Part shown: positions 26,094 to 35,228 of the stretch, one piece after another
How the letters are laid out: every line of letters begins with the position of its first letter
Numbering within the stretch: the stretch's first letter is position 1
NCBI GenBank assembly: GCA_035471805.1
Contig: DATIPS010000055.1
Location: forward strand, 1-64,000
Direction of reading: 5' to 3'
DNA length: 64,000 bases
Source: Acidimicrobiia bacterium
GTDB lineage: Bacteria; Actinomycetota; Acidimicrobiia; Spongiisociales; JAHEDJ01
The notes under the pieces: model-generated
Database searches by the model: none
What the model saw: only the letters and a program-made list of their open reading frames with translations
What the model was told of the DNA's origin: nothing
Position numbers and translations under genes: made by a program

Positions 26094-26756
26094 GTGCCGT
26101 TCGAACTGACACGCCGGGAAGACGTCTTCATCCTCACGATGGACGAGGGCGACAATCGATTCAACGAGGACTCGCTCGGGCGACTCGGTGAGATCCTCGA
26201 CGAGGTCGAAGCGGCTGAGGGGCCGGCGGCACTTGTAACGACCGGAACCGGAAAGTTCTACTCGAACGGCCTGGACCTCGACTGGATCATGGCGGGGAAC
26301 TCTGACTGGACTTTCGCCGATCTGGCCATCGAGACTCAGCGACTCTTCGCCAGGACGCTGACGTTCCGGCGACCGACGGTGGCTGCGATAAACGGACATT
26401 GTTTCGCGGCCGGCGCGATGTGGTCGTTGGCGCACGATTTCCGGGTGATGCGGGCAGATCGCGGGTTCTGGTCGATGCCCGAAGTCGATATCAGGATTCC
26501 GTTCACGCCGGGAATGTCCGCACTGATTCAGGCGCGTCTTCGTCCGCAGGTTGCACACCGGGTGATGACGACCGCCCACCGATATGGTGGCAACGAGGCC
26601 ATGGAGGCGGGCATTGTGGATCAGGCGGTCGATGAGCACTACGTGTTGAACGTCGCCATCGAGATGGCGGCTGCCCTAGCCGGCAAGGATCCCGACACGT
26701 CGGCAGCGATCAAGACCGGCATGTACAAGCCGGTGATCGAGGCGTTGACGACCTGA
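26094..26756 (+). CDS. Enoyl-CoA hydratase/isomerase family protein
   Basis: A 220-residue crotonase-fold protein. The oxyanion-hole residues lie in GTGKFYSNGLDLDWI near 56-70 and NGHCFAAGAMWSLAHDFRVM near 97-116. It is shorter than the usual 255-260 residues and has Trp-Ser-Met-Pro-Glu-Val near 125, which fits the isomerase (peroxisomal delta3,delta2-enoyl-CoA isomerase-like) branch. GGGAG at 26084-26088 favours GTG 26094 over GTG 26088. Confidence 0.8.
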   Translation: MPFELTRREDVFILTMDEGDNRFNEDSLGRLGEILDEVEAAEGPAALVTTGTGKFYSNGLDLDWIMAGNSDWTFADLAIETQRLFARTLTFRRPTVAAINGHCFAAGAMWSLAHDFRVMRADRGFWSMPEVDIRIPFTPGMSALIQARLRPQVAHRVMTTAHRYGGNEAMEAGIVDQAVDEHYVLNVAIEMAAALAGKDPDTSAAIKTGMYKPVIEALTT

Positions 26757-26760
26757 TCTT

Positions 26761-26809
26761 TTTCTCGGCAATACTGTGGTTCCCCACGCGCATCAGTATT
26801 GCTCAGAAA
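26761..26809 (-). repeat. 49-bp intergenic palindrome, copy 1
   Basis: Arms GCAATACTG and CAGTATTGC with outer TTTCTC/AGAAA. Oriented by its centre (GCGCGTGGGGA on the minus strand), it lies on the minus strand, 60 bases from copy 2. Both sit between the convergent hydratase and YceI genes. Confidence 0.85.
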
Positions 26810-26820
26810 AGTGGATCCCA

Positions 26821-26869
26821 TTTCTCCGCAATACTGTGGTTCCCCTGGCGCAACAGTATTGCTCGGAAA
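26821..26869 (-). repeat. 49-bp intergenic palindrome, copy 2
   Basis: Same element as copy 1, in the same orientation and sharing GTGGTTCCCC in its centre with copy 1 only. Arms GCAATACTG/CAGTATTGC are perfect. Confidence 0.85.
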
Positions 26870-26900
26870 CCTGAGCACCACCGGACGACCCGGTCGGCGG

Positions 26901-27590
26901 CTAGCTGCCAGCAGGTTCGAAGACGAGATCGAACTCGAGACGAAGATCGTCCGCAACGTCTGCGACATGAGCGACGTTCGGGATCTTCAGGTCGAAGTCC
27001 TGGCGACGTACTTCCGAACTACCCGACACTCTTATCTGCTCGGTCGAAACCACGTCGAAAGTGACAGAGAAGCTGACCGGACGGGTGATGTCCCGAACGG
27101 TCAGGTCGCCGCGGACTTCCGTGGTGCCGCCCTCGCCGATCCCGGTCAGATCGATGATCTCAGACGGCGTGAAGGTAATGGTCGGATAATCGTTGCTGTT
27201 GAGAATGAAGCGGTTGATAGCGGTGTCTCTCCATCCGACTTCCTCACCGAGAGGGCTCGGTTCTTCACCAGGTTCGGTATCGAAATACGCAGCCTTGATG
27301 ATCACCGGTCCCATCACGACGGAGGAAGGGTCGTCGAAATCTGCGACAACCTCGGCGGCAACCTTCGAGTTGACGCCGACGACCGTCTTCGGATTCCCGC
27401 GGAACATCTCGTCGATCACAAACCACACCTTGCTGCCCGGAGCGGTCAGGTACGTGGTCGGGGTTGCGATCTCCGCCTCCACTATCAGAGCCTCGCTGGG
27501 CCCGGCCGCTTGAACAACCTCAGCATCGCCGGTGCTGCTGCATGAAGAGGCAATCAGCATGAGAATGATGATCGCTGGTATCGACTTCAT
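26901..27590 (-). CDS. YceI-like lipoprotein
   Basis: A 229-residue exported lipoprotein; the signal ends IASSC with Cys at residue 17. From about residue 48 the sequence follows the YceI lipocalin-like fold: SKVWFVIDEMFRGNPKTVVGVNSKVAAEVVADF, FILNSNDYPTITFTPSEI, GDLTVRDITRPVSFSVTF and RQDFDLKIPN at the end. YceI proteins bind polyisoprenoids or other long amphiphiles. It converges with the hydratase gene across two 49-bp palindromes. Confidence 0.85.
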   Translation of the reverse strand: MKSIPAIIILMLIASSCSSTGDAEVVQAAGPSEALIVEAEIATPTTYLTAPGSKVWFVIDEMFRGNPKTVVGVNSKVAAEVVADFDDPSSVVMGPVIIKAAYFDTEPGEEPSPLGEEVGWRDTAINRFILNSNDYPTITFTPSEIIDLTGIGEGGTTEVRGDLTVRDITRPVSFSVTFDVVSTEQIRVSGSSEVRRQDFDLKIPNVAHVADVADDLRLEFDLVFEPAGS

Positions 27591-27673
27591 TGAACCCTCC
27601 GTGTCATACCCCTATACGGACCCGGGCCGGGAACGGATGAGAGTCGATTTCGAGCTTGGGAGACGGCGGTCGG

Positions 27674-29314
27674 TCAGTCGCTGGAGAGCGGAATCGACCC
27701 GTCGTGGCGGTGGTACTCATCGTGAGCGGCCAGGAGCGGCTCCCAATCTTCCGGGTGGTCGACGTCGACGGCCACGAGATGGCGAGTGGTCGGACCGTCG
27801 CCTTCGTCGAATGATCGAGCACGACGGATCAGATCGGCCGATGCGTCGTCGATGCGCCGATGTTGAGCGAGGTGTTCGTCCCAGGACACCGTCAGGAAGA
27901 TCTCCGACAACCGGTGTGGGTCGGAGGCATTCCGGTAGAGCCGCCACCTGTATGCCCCGGTGCGGAGCCGGACGAGGCGGATCTCCGTCATGACACGAAG
28001 GAAATCATCGAGATTCTGGCTGTTGACCCTCCAGGTGTTCACCACCATCACGGGCCCGCCCTCAGTGACGACATGTGGATCGGGCGCCTGTTCGACGGTG
28101 AACTCAGGAGACACGACATCTGCGAGAGCCGGGATGCCGAAACGGGGAGCAGTCATGCCGAGGGCAACCGATCCGACCGAGAGGACGACTATGGCGGCTC
28201 CGGCTCCGATCAGGTCGGCGATGGTCCCGGCGAGTATCGAGCCGAGCGGCAGGATGCCGACGAAAGCCAGGGAGTAGAGGCTCATCGCCCGACCCCTCAC
28301 CCATTCCGGCGACATCAACTGCGCGGTGGCGTTGGTGGTTGTGAGCGTCCACACCCAGGCCATACCGGCGAGCAACAGGCCGGGCGCCGTCCACCAGATG
28401 GTGGGTGCCAGGCCGGTGGCGATGCCCGCCACTCCGAAGGTCGAGATCGTGATCGGGATCGATCGGGCCCCCAGAGCTTCAACGACTTGCTGCCTGGTGA
28501 AGGCACCGATCAGGGCTCCGAGGCCCATTGCGCCGAGCAGGAGTCCGAACGCGTCTGCGGAGCCACCCAGCTCCTCGGTCCGGTTCGGTAGAACCGTCTG
28601 CACGACGGCTGATGTGAGCGCGAAGAGTGCCGCCAGCAGCAGCAGCATCCGGAACGGTCTGGTGAATCGTGCGAAGCGGACGCCGTTGGCTATGGCGTTG
28701 GCGACCGAGGAAGCGTCCCGGTCGGCTGAGCCGAAACGTCGGACGAGGACCGCCAGCACGGCGATGACGCCCAGATAACTGAGCGCATTGAGCATGAACG
28801 CCAGCGCCGGCCCGGCCGTTGCGACGATCAGGCCACCCAACGCCGGGCCTACCGCCCGGGCGACGTTGAAAGCCACAGAGTTGAGCGCCACCGCGCTGGC
28901 GACCATCCCGCGCGGCACCAGGTCGGGGACCATCGCCTGCCATGCCGGGAGGTTGAAGGCCACACCCACGCCCAGTAGCAGCGACAGCGCGAGCAACCGG
29001 CCCGGAGTCACCAGGTCGAGGGCGGTGAGGATCGCCATGCCGGCGGCGGCCAGGCCCATCACGATCTGACTGATGAGGAGCACCATTCCTCGGTTGACGA
29101 GATCGGCCACGGCACCTGCTGCCAGGGCGAGGAAGAGGAGGGGGAGCGTGGTCGAGGCAGCCATCAGGCCGACCCAGGTTGCCGAACCGGTCAGTTCGAG
29201 CATCAGCCATGCGCCGGCTACTGCCTGCAGGAAGGATCCCACGTTGGAGAAGATCGACGCTATCCACAGCGAGCGGAAATGGCGGATTCGGAGCGGAGCG
29301 ACGGCCTGCGACAT
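27674..29314 (-). CDS. MFS exporter (MFS_3) with C-terminal monooxygenase-like domain
   Basis: A 546-residue protein. Residues 1-410 make twelve helices of the EntS/MFS_3 type, beginning APLRIRHFRSLWIASIFSNVGSFLQAVAGAWL and with the loop VADLVNRGMVLLISQIVMG near 70. The last 120 residues are soluble and resemble an antibiotic-biosynthesis-monooxygenase-like ferredoxin fold (VVNTWRVNSQNLDDFLRVMTEI...YRWRLYRNASDP). This fusion is a recurrent architecture in the MFS_3 family. The frame is open upstream of the chosen ATG, but homology starts there. Exported substrate unknown. Confidence 0.8.
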   Translation of the reverse strand: MSQAVAPLRIRHFRSLWIASIFSNVGSFLQAVAGAWLMLELTGSATWVGLMAASTTLPLLFLALAAGAVADLVNRGMVLLISQIVMGLAAAGMAILTALDLVTPGRLLALSLLLGVGVAFNLPAWQAMVPDLVPRGMVASAVALNSVAFNVARAVGPALGGLIVATAGPALAFMLNALSYLGVIAVLAVLVRRFGSADRDASSVANAIANGVRFARFTRPFRMLLLLAALFALTSAVVQTVLPNRTEELGGSADAFGLLLGAMGLGALIGAFTRQQVVEALGARSIPITISTFGVAGIATGLAPTIWWTAPGLLLAGMAWVWTLTTTNATAQLMSPEWVRGRAMSLYSLAFVGILPLGSILAGTIADLIGAGAAIVVLSVGSVALGMTAPRFGIPALADVVSPEFTVEQAPDPHVVTEGGPVMVVNTWRVNSQNLDDFLRVMTEIRLVRLRTGAYRWRLYRNASDPHRLSEIFLTVSWDEHLAQHRRIDDASADLIRRARSFDEGDGPTTRHLVAVDVDHPEDWEPLLAAHDEYHRHDGSIPLSSD

Positions 29315-29381
29315 TTCTCGGAGTGTACGAGGCTCGATGGGGAGGCTGCTCGCATGGGCCGCCTGATCGTGATTCGGGATC

Positions 29382-30323
29382 TCAGCGGTAGAGGGCCTCG
29401 ACCTCGGCGATCGTGGATCCGGTGGCCTCAACGAAGCGCTGATAGGCAGGCCGCAGGAGTCGAATCCCATCCGACACCTGCGTCTTCACCGATGCAGGAG
29501 GGTTCTCGCGAAGCAGTGTCACGATGGTGGCAAAACGCCGCCAAACGGCCGAGACTTCGAAAAAGACCAGGTCTTCGATGCCTTCGGGCCTCCGGTTCTC
29601 GTAGTGGGCGAGGAAGTACTCGGCCGCCGCATCGTCGAGGTACGTCCGGGCGAGCAGTAGCGACCAGGCGAGGTCGGCTCGAGGGTCGGCGACCGCGAAA
29701 GATCCCCAGTCGAAAACGACCGGCCCTCTTCCGGTGATTATCACGTTTCTCGGATGGAAGTCCATGTGAACGTAGGAGAGCGGGACCTTCTCGAGGTGTC
29801 CGACCCTTTCGAGCAGCCACTGCAAGGACGGCCGGAAACCGCCGAGGTCGAGTTCGTCGAGCAGGGCGAAGCGGCCCTCGATGAGATTCCGGTTCGATCT
29901 CCAGGGGACGGCGCCTTCGTCCAACAGATCTCCGCTGGGGACTATGTCGTGCAGGCGGACCATCAGGTCGACGATCATGTCCAGGGCGGCGGCGGAGGTT
30001 CCGAGCGAGTCGGCGACCGGGCCCTCCAGCCAGTCGATCAATACGAACGGTGCCCCCAGGGGTTGGCGGTCGTCGTGCCGGGCCAGCAGTTTCGGAGCCG
30101 GATACTCGACCTTTTGGAGGGCGAGATAGGCCGCCACCTCGGCTCGCATGGTCTGGCCGCTCGGATCGCCCGTGTAGAGGCGGAGGGCGACATCTTCCAC
30201 GCCCGGGCGTTCGACCCGAAAGACACGGCACTCCCAGCCGTCACCGACCTCTTCGATCGCGACGACCGCGGCCGGTTCTATCCGTGCTGCCCGAAGAGCC
30301 TTCTCGATGTCGACGGGTCGCAT
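29382..30323 (-). CDS. Aminoglycoside-phosphotransferase-like kinase (APH fold)
   Basis: A 313-residue APH/choline-kinase-fold protein. VHMDFHPRNVI near residue 185-195 is the catalytic loop with Asp and Asn, and VVFDWGSFAVADPRADLAW near 203-221 has the magnesium-binding Asp. The N-lobe has a variant glycine-rich region (GDGWECRVFRVE). Family members phosphorylate antibiotics, choline, sugars or amino acids; nothing here selects between them. ATG 30323 is preferred to a TTG 18 bases upstream. Confidence 0.75.
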   Translation of the reverse strand: MRPVDIEKALRAARIEPAAVVAIEEVGDGWECRVFRVERPGVEDVALRLYTGDPSGQTMRAEVAAYLALQKVEYPAPKLLARHDDRQPLGAPFVLIDWLEGPVADSLGTSAAALDMIVDLMVRLHDIVPSGDLLDEGAVPWRSNRNLIEGRFALLDELDLGGFRPSLQWLLERVGHLEKVPLSYVHMDFHPRNVIITGRGPVVFDWGSFAVADPRADLAWSLLLARTYLDDAAAEYFLAHYENRRPEGIEDLVFFEVSAVWRRFATIVTLLRENPPASVKTQVSDGIRLLRPAYQRFVEATGSTIAEVEALYR

Positions 30324-30419
30324 GACGGTCAGAGTATCCAATCCGGGTGCGGCGCGTCGTCTTAGGATCGACGGCCTCGTTTCGGTAGGGCATCATGGGA
30401 GTGTCGGAAAGGATGTGGG

Positions 30420-32348
30420 ATGCGCATACCGCCGAGGTTGGCTTTGACCGTCGCTCTTGCGGTCGTTGTCTCCGCCTGCACCGGAGCGAGCTCCGGGACC
30501 TCGCCACCGCTCGAGGTTTCGACGACCGTAGCCGCGACGAGTTCGACCCGGGCCCCTGCGTCGAGTTCCACCACCACTACCACCACCACCACTACCACTA
30601 CCACCACCACGGCAGTAGCCGTCACAAGCGAACTCGCCGCTCTCGACGGCCTGGCCTTCGGCGAGTTTCTGGAGGCGTCGTTCGCGATGCTGTTGGTCAG
30701 GAACCCCCAGTTCCTCACTTCGCTCGGTGTGTCGGATCAGTACGGTTTTCGAAACGACCGGCTGGACGACCTCTCTCCCCGGTACCTCGACGAGACCCAG
30801 GCGCTCGAAGTCGGGATTCTTGGTCGGCTGCACGCCTACGACAGGTCGTCGCTGTCGGCCACAGATGCACTGTCGTTTGATGTATACGAGTGGTACCTGG
30901 ACCAGAAGGTCAGAGGTCACCGCTTCGCCTATCACGACTATCCGGTTCACCATTTCGTGAACAGCTACAACTTCGACCTGATCCTCTTCCTCAGCGAGGA
31001 GCATCCGATCGCCACGATCGAGGACGCCGAGGACTACATCACCCGGTTGTCCCGGATCGATGAGCAAGTCGCCCAGGTGCTCGACCGGCTGCGTATCAGC
31101 GAGGAGATGGGTGTGATGCCTCCGAGCATCATCGTCACCTGGACCAGCGGAGCGCTTCAGGAGGATCTCGGCGGTACCCGTGATCCGGGGGCCGTCCGGA
31201 CCTCGCGCCTGGCGTTGTACACGTCGTTCGCCGACCGTTTGGAGGCGGTGGAGGGGATCGACGAAACGACCAGGGCGTCGCTGCTCGATCGAGTTGAAGA
31301 GGAACTGACGGAGTCGTTCGTCCCGGCTTGGGTAGCACTGATCGATCACATGGAGGCGATCAGGGCCGAGGCCTCGTCCGACGCCGGTGTTTGGCGCCTT
31401 CCCGACGGTGACGCCTATTACGAGTGGCTGCTGCGCGACCACACCTCAACGGACCTGACTGCCGGCGAGATTCATCAGCTGGGCCTCGAGGGAGTTGCCC
31501 GGGTAGAGGGGGAGTTGCGTGCGGCCTTCAATCGACTGGGGTATCCGGAGGATGCGTCGATTGGGGATCTGCGCCGACGGGCCGCCGAAGACGCCGGGTT
31601 CCTGGACGGCTCTTCGGAAGCCGGCCGGGAGGAGGTTATCGACGAATACGAACGGTTGATCGCCCAGGCTGAAGAAGTCGGCGCCGGTTTCTTCAATCTC
31701 TGGCCGGAGGCCCGAGTGGGGATAGTCGCGGAGGCTGCCGGGCGCGGCGGCTATTACGTGGCTGCCTCGGTCGACGGTTCCCGGCCCGGTGCATTCCATG
31801 CCGGCGTGGGAGGCACGATCGCTGCCTATACGATGCCCACCATCACCTATCACGAGGCCGTCCCCGGCCATCACACGCAGATCGCCATCGCGCAGGAACT
31901 CGACCTTCCGACCTTCCGTCGCTACATCCAGTACAACGCCTTTGCCGAGGGTTGGGCCCTCTATGCGGAACGTCTGGCTGCGGAGATGGGACTGTACGAG
32001 ACCGATCCGTACGGAGACATCGGCCGGCTCGAGTTGGAGTTGGTTCGAGCGGTTCGGCTGGTAGTCGATACGGGGATCCACTCGCTGGGGTGGACCCGCA
32101 AGGAAGCGCGCGACTACATGGACCAGACGATCGGAGGTTGGTCCGCTGAGGTTGAGCGGTACATGGTCCTTCCGGGCCAGGCGACCGGCTACATGATCGG
32201 AATGCAAACCATTCTCGATCTCAGAGATCGGCTGGCTGCCGGTGGAATGTCGGATGTCGCCGCGTTCCACGACACCGTCCTCGGCGGCGGCAGCATGCCT
32301 CTCAGCATCCTCGAGTCTGTTGTCGAGGATCTGATCGGCGGTCCGTAG
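30420..32348 (+). CDS. DUF885 peptidase-like lipoprotein with poly-Thr linker
   Basis: A 642-residue exported lipoprotein: signal to VVSAC with Cys at residue 20, then a linker with 14 consecutive Thr codons (30570-30611). The rest is a DUF885 domain. ITYHEAVPGHHTQIA near residue 475-489 is the conserved His-Glu-x-x-x-x-His-His zinc site of this M3-like metallopeptidase group; FAEGWALYAERLAAEMG near 508-524 supplies the third ligand Glu, and RLVVDTGIH follows. It probably cleaves peptides at the cell surface. The start ATG follows GGAAAGGATGTG. Confidence 0.8.
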   Translation: MRIPPRLALTVALAVVVSACTGASSGTSPPLEVSTTVAATSSTRAPASSSTTTTTTTTTTTTTTAVAVTSELAALDGLAFGEFLEASFAMLLVRNPQFLTSLGVSDQYGFRNDRLDDLSPRYLDETQALEVGILGRLHAYDRSSLSATDALSFDVYEWYLDQKVRGHRFAYHDYPVHHFVNSYNFDLILFLSEEHPIATIEDAEDYITRLSRIDEQVAQVLDRLRISEEMGVMPPSIIVTWTSGALQEDLGGTRDPGAVRTSRLALYTSFADRLEAVEGIDETTRASLLDRVEEELTESFVPAWVALIDHMEAIRAEASSDAGVWRLPDGDAYYEWLLRDHTSTDLTAGEIHQLGLEGVARVEGELRAAFNRLGYPEDASIGDLRRRAAEDAGFLDGSSEAGREEVIDEYERLIAQAEEVGAGFFNLWPEARVGIVAEAAGRGGYYVAASVDGSRPGAFHAGVGGTIAAYTMPTITYHEAVPGHHTQIAIAQELDLPTFRRYIQYNAFAEGWALYAERLAAEMGLYETDPYGDIGRLELELVRAVRLVVDTGIHSLGWTRKEARDYMDQTIGGWSAEVERYMVLPGQATGYMIGMQTILDLRDRLAAGGMSDVAAFHDTVLGGGSMPLSILESVVEDLIGGP

Positions 32349-32402
32349 GACCCCCAGATCTGTTGTTCCGGAGCGGTGATAGCCCCGTGTGCGGAGGGAT
32401 CC

Positions 32403-32441
32403 GCGTCGCGGAAACGGGGAGTCAGGGGAAATCCCCGACGC
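32403..32441. repeat. Nested inverted repeat between DUF885 and PspC genes
   Basis: GCGTCG at 32403-32408 pairs with CGACGC at 32436-32441, enclosing a second hairpin GGGGA/TCCCC at 32425-32436. GAGC/GCTC forms a third short hairpin just after (from about 32445). This 167-base gap holds no gene I can support and is unusually rich in structure; it may be a terminator plus leader region. Confidence 0.4.
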
Positions 32442-32515
32442 AGTGAGCGAAGCTCAGGGTTTTGGCAGGGAGAGACCCAATAGCGCCGTCTCCGCGCGGT
32501 AGTCACTATGTGGGT

Positions 32516-32920
32516 ATGACAGCTCCAATCCATACTCCCAAAGGAACACGGCTCGAACGGCCCCATACCGGTCGGGTCCTGGCCGGCGTTTCGACCGGCA
32601 TTGCCCGCTACTTGCAGATCTCGACCGGACTGGTCCGCCTGATGTTCATAGTCGCCACGGTATTCGGGGGCTTCGGGATACTCGCCTACATAGCGGCATG
32701 GCTGTTCATCCCTGCCGAGGGCCAGTCCCAGCCGGTCGCCGGGAACTGGATCAAAGACCTCAATACGCAGGGAAGCACAACCGGTGCCCTGCTGGTCGGT
32801 GTCCTTGCCTTCCTGGTCATCGTCGCATTCATCCCTGGAGGCAAGGCCCTGGCCCTCGCCCTCCTGATCGTCGGTGCACTGGTCATCGGAACCCGTAACA
32901 ACACACAAACCACCCAGTGA
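32516..32920 (+). CDS. PspC-domain membrane protein
   Basis: A 134-residue protein. Residues about 12-65 are a PspC domain: VLAGVSTGIARYLQISTGLVRLMFIVATVFGGFGILAYIAAWLFIP, which in phage-shock systems and two-component sensors spans the membrane and senses envelope stress. A second hydrophobic pair follows (ALLVGVLAFLVIVAFIPGG, ALALLIVGALVIG). No PspA or sensor kinase is nearby. The next gene starts 20 bases after its stop with its own AGGAG site. Confidence 0.8.
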   Translation: MTAPIHTPKGTRLERPHTGRVLAGVSTGIARYLQISTGLVRLMFIVATVFGGFGILAYIAAWLFIPAEGQSQPVAGNWIKDLNTQGSTTGALLVGVLAFLVIVAFIPGGKALALALLIVGALVIGTRNNTQTTQ

Positions 32921-32940
32921 TAGAAACAGGAGAAACACTC

Positions 32941-33642
32941 ATGCGTATAGGCAAACTCATCGCAGCCCTCGTCGGAATCACGATGGTTGTCGGAAGCGTC
33001 GGACTGTTGGTCGCCGGAACTTTTCTGGTTGTCGCAACCGATGATGCAGACGGATTCATCTCAGCAGGCCCGGTGCGTGTCCGGACCTCTTCGGCAGCCC
33101 TGGTCGGTGACGACATCGATATCTTCCTCGAAGACTCGGTCAGGGGCGGGGCGTTCCTGGGGATCGACAACATAGAGACCCGCCTCTCCGTGGATCCTCG
33201 CAACGACAAGGCACTGTTCATCGGTATTGGTCCATCGAGTGACGTCGGCCGATTCCTGGCAGGCAGCTCCTACTCGGTCGTGGAGGTCTTCGGCGACAGG
33301 GTGGTGCTCGACGACTTCGCCGGTTCCTCTCGTCTCGGAGCGCCCGCCGATCAGGATTTCTGGGTTGCTTCGACCCTCGAGGAGGTCCTGAACTGGGATC
33401 TGGAGTCTGGCCGCTGGTCGGTCGTCGTCATGAACCAGGACGGTACCGCCGGCATCGACAGCTCGGTCACCGTGGGGGCCAGGGTTCCTTTCCTCCAGCC
33501 GATCGGCGCCGTCCTCCTGGTGGTCGGCCTCATCGGTCTGGCGGGTGGAATCGCGCTCACCTACCTAGGCGTGCGAAACGATCCCCCGGCTGCCGCCGTC
33601 CGGCAGCAGCAACTCCCCCTCGAACCGGCTCCGGTCGCCTAG
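32941..33642 (+). CDS. Membrane protein of unknown function downstream of PspC
   Basis: A 233-residue protein with an N-terminal helix (LIAALVGITMVVGSVGLLVAGTFLVVA), a soluble middle of about 150 residues rich in beta-strands, and a C-terminal helix (AVLLVVGLIGLAGGIALTYLGV). The topology places the middle outside. GIGPSSDVGRFLAGSSYSVVEVF is the most distinctive stretch; I have seen comparable proteins in actinobacteria next to PspC but know of no function. Likely an envelope-stress partner of the PspC protein. Confidence 0.65.
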   Translation: MRIGKLIAALVGITMVVGSVGLLVAGTFLVVATDDADGFISAGPVRVRTSSAALVGDDIDIFLEDSVRGGAFLGIDNIETRLSVDPRNDKALFIGIGPSSDVGRFLAGSSYSVVEVFGDRVVLDDFAGSSRLGAPADQDFWVASTLEEVLNWDLESGRWSVVVMNQDGTAGIDSSVTVGARVPFLQPIGAVLLVVGLIGLAGGIALTYLGVRNDPPAAAVRQQQLPLEPAPVA

Positions 33643-33660
33643 CAACCAACGATCCCTTGC

Positions 33661-33690
33661 CAGTGTCCCCGTCAGGCGGCGGGGACACTG
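33661..33690. terminator. Hairpin between convergent genes
   Basis: CAGTGTCCCCG at 33661-33671 pairs with 33680-33690 around an eight-base loop. It sits between the convergent PspC-partner and GNAT genes and probably ends both transcripts, although no T-run follows on the plus strand. Confidence 0.7.
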
Positions 33691-33698
33691 TGCGTTGC

Positions 33699-34688
33699 CT
33701 AGGCCAGCGGCTTCTCGTAGGTGGTGCCGAAACTGACGACCTGGAAACCGAGGCTCTGGTAGAGCCGGTAGGCACCGTGCGGGTTTTCCACATGGACGCC
33801 CAGGGCCGCCTCTTCCATCCCTCGCTGTGCCAGTTCCCTCAGGCTGGCACAGATGAGCGCCGTGGCAACGCCCTTTCCGCGCCAATCCCGGGCCGTCGAG
33901 ATGAACTCGGTCCATCCGCGCTTGCGACTGTTCTCGCGGTTCTCCGACTCGTTGATGAATGTTCGCACCTGTCCCGCCACCCGGTCGCCGTCCCAGGCCA
34001 CCTTCCAGAGAGATTCATCCCGGTGCGGAAACTCGAGGAAGGCGTTCCAGTCGTTCTCCGTTGGTTCGGAAAACCCCCAGTGATCGCGAAAGGCTTCGAT
34101 GTCCGCCTCGTAGACGGCTCTGAGCTGATCTTGGGTGACCGGGCGGATCTCCAGGCCGGCCGGGAGGGGGCCTTCGGGGATGTCGTCCAGATTCGGCCGG
34201 ACCAGCGACGCGCCGTGCTGGATCGCTTGATAGCCGTCTGCTTCCAGGAGTGCTGCGCATCCGGCAGCCCCCTCGTCCGCATCGGTGCGATACACCTTCG
34301 ATCTCTCGGTCGCATGTTCCGCCGCTCGCTCGGCCAGCCGGCCTTGCGCCCAGGCGAGCATGGCCGTTCCAATGCCCTGGTTCCGCCACTCCGGGAACAC
34401 CTTGCACATGTGCCGGTAGACGCGCGGGCCGTTCGTCTCGTCCCACCAGCGAGTGGTCACGTACGCGACGGCCTCGCCGTCGATCTCGACGAATCGGAAG
34501 TCCTCGGCCAGGTTCAAGTTCTCGGAGTTTCGGAATGACACTTCGACTTCCTCGCCGGTCACGACCGAGTCGTCCTGGCCGTCTGCTCTGGCTTCGGCGA
34601 CGACGAGGTCGGCGACGCGCTGGAAGTCTCCGTCACGGCCGAACCGGCGGGCAGAAATGCCGGGAATCGGGGGGAGATGAATGTCCAT
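33699..34688 (-). CDS. Tandem GNAT acetyltransferase
   Basis: A 329-residue protein of two GNAT domains. The first (about 10-160) has VFPEWRNQGIGTAMLAWAQGR, the second (about 175-325) has ISTARDWRGKGVATALICASLRELAQRG and VHVENPHGAYRLYQSLGFQVV; each contains the acetyl-CoA pyrophosphate-binding R/Q-x-x-G-x-G/A pattern. The second domain is more complete. Tandem GNATs include mycothiol synthase-like proteins, but the pattern here is not specific enough to call MshD. Substrate unknown. Confidence 0.75.
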   Translation of the reverse strand: MDIHLPPIPGISARRFGRDGDFQRVADLVVAEARADGQDDSVVTGEEVEVSFRNSENLNLAEDFRFVEIDGEAVAYVTTRWWDETNGPRVYRHMCKVFPEWRNQGIGTAMLAWAQGRLAERAAEHATERSKVYRTDADEGAAGCAALLEADGYQAIQHGASLVRPNLDDIPEGPLPAGLEIRPVTQDQLRAVYEADIEAFRDHWGFSEPTENDWNAFLEFPHRDESLWKVAWDGDRVAGQVRTFINESENRENSRKRGWTEFISTARDWRGKGVATALICASLRELAQRGMEEAALGVHVENPHGAYRLYQSLGFQVVSFGTTYEKPLA

Positions 34689-34772
34689 GGGGACAAGTTA
34701 CTCAGTTTCGGAACCGGGCCCGGGGTGTTTTTCCTCCGCTGATGAACACACGTCGGGGAGACCGGAACCGGG

Positions 34773-35228
34773 TCAGGCTTCGGGACTTCTCGCAGACACG
34801 AGCGCCGACAGGCGAATCCAAACGAGGTGGTCGGAGTGCAGGATACGTATCCAGTCGGAGGCATTGTTGATGACGTCGGACAGTCGTTCTCCGGAGCCGT
34901 CTTCCACGAGGAGCGAACCGTCGATCCGGTGCCCTCCGGCAAGTCGGAGGGTGGCCGGGCTCTCATGCCAGAACCCGCGCAGATCCTGATCGGACGGCAG
35001 CACTGATATCGCGCTCACCGCCGGCTTGTGGATGAGAATGAAATCACCGGCGCTGTCGACGGCCGGTAGTACTTCGCCCGGCTCATCCATAAGGTCTCTC
35101 ACGGTTTGCGGACCCTCATAGGTCTGCGCGACGTCCGCCACGAATACGAGAGCTTCGATAACCCGTCCGTCCGACAGGAACACATCTGCCGGCTGCGACC
35201 GTTTCTCGACGAGAAGAGGGCTGGTCAT
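34773..35228 (-). CDS. Small protein coupled to PilT
   Basis: A 151-residue protein beginning 4 bases inside the end of the pilT gene (overlap 35225-35228). It has two similar beta-rich halves: DVFLSDGRVIEALVFV near residue 15-30, and LRLAGGHRIDGSLLVEDGSGERLSDVINNASDWIRI near 92-127. The latter resembles a small single-domain family (DUF6812-like) found near type IV pilus genes. Its tight coupling suggests a role in pilus retraction or motility control. Not recognised with confidence. Confidence 0.6.
   Translation of the reverse strand: MTSPLLVEKRSQPADVFLSDGRVIEALVFVADVAQTYEGPQTVRDLMDEPGEVLPAVDSAGDFILIHKPAVSAISVLPSDQDLRGFWHESPATLRLAGGHRIDGSLLVEDGSGERLSDVINNASDWIRILHSDHLVWIRLSALVSARSPEA

Noticed and set aside
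26757..26880. CRISPR-like pair of repeats
   Set aside because: Only two copies, each itself a palindrome with a 49-base unit, and the family is dispersed elsewhere in the window; not a CRISPR array.
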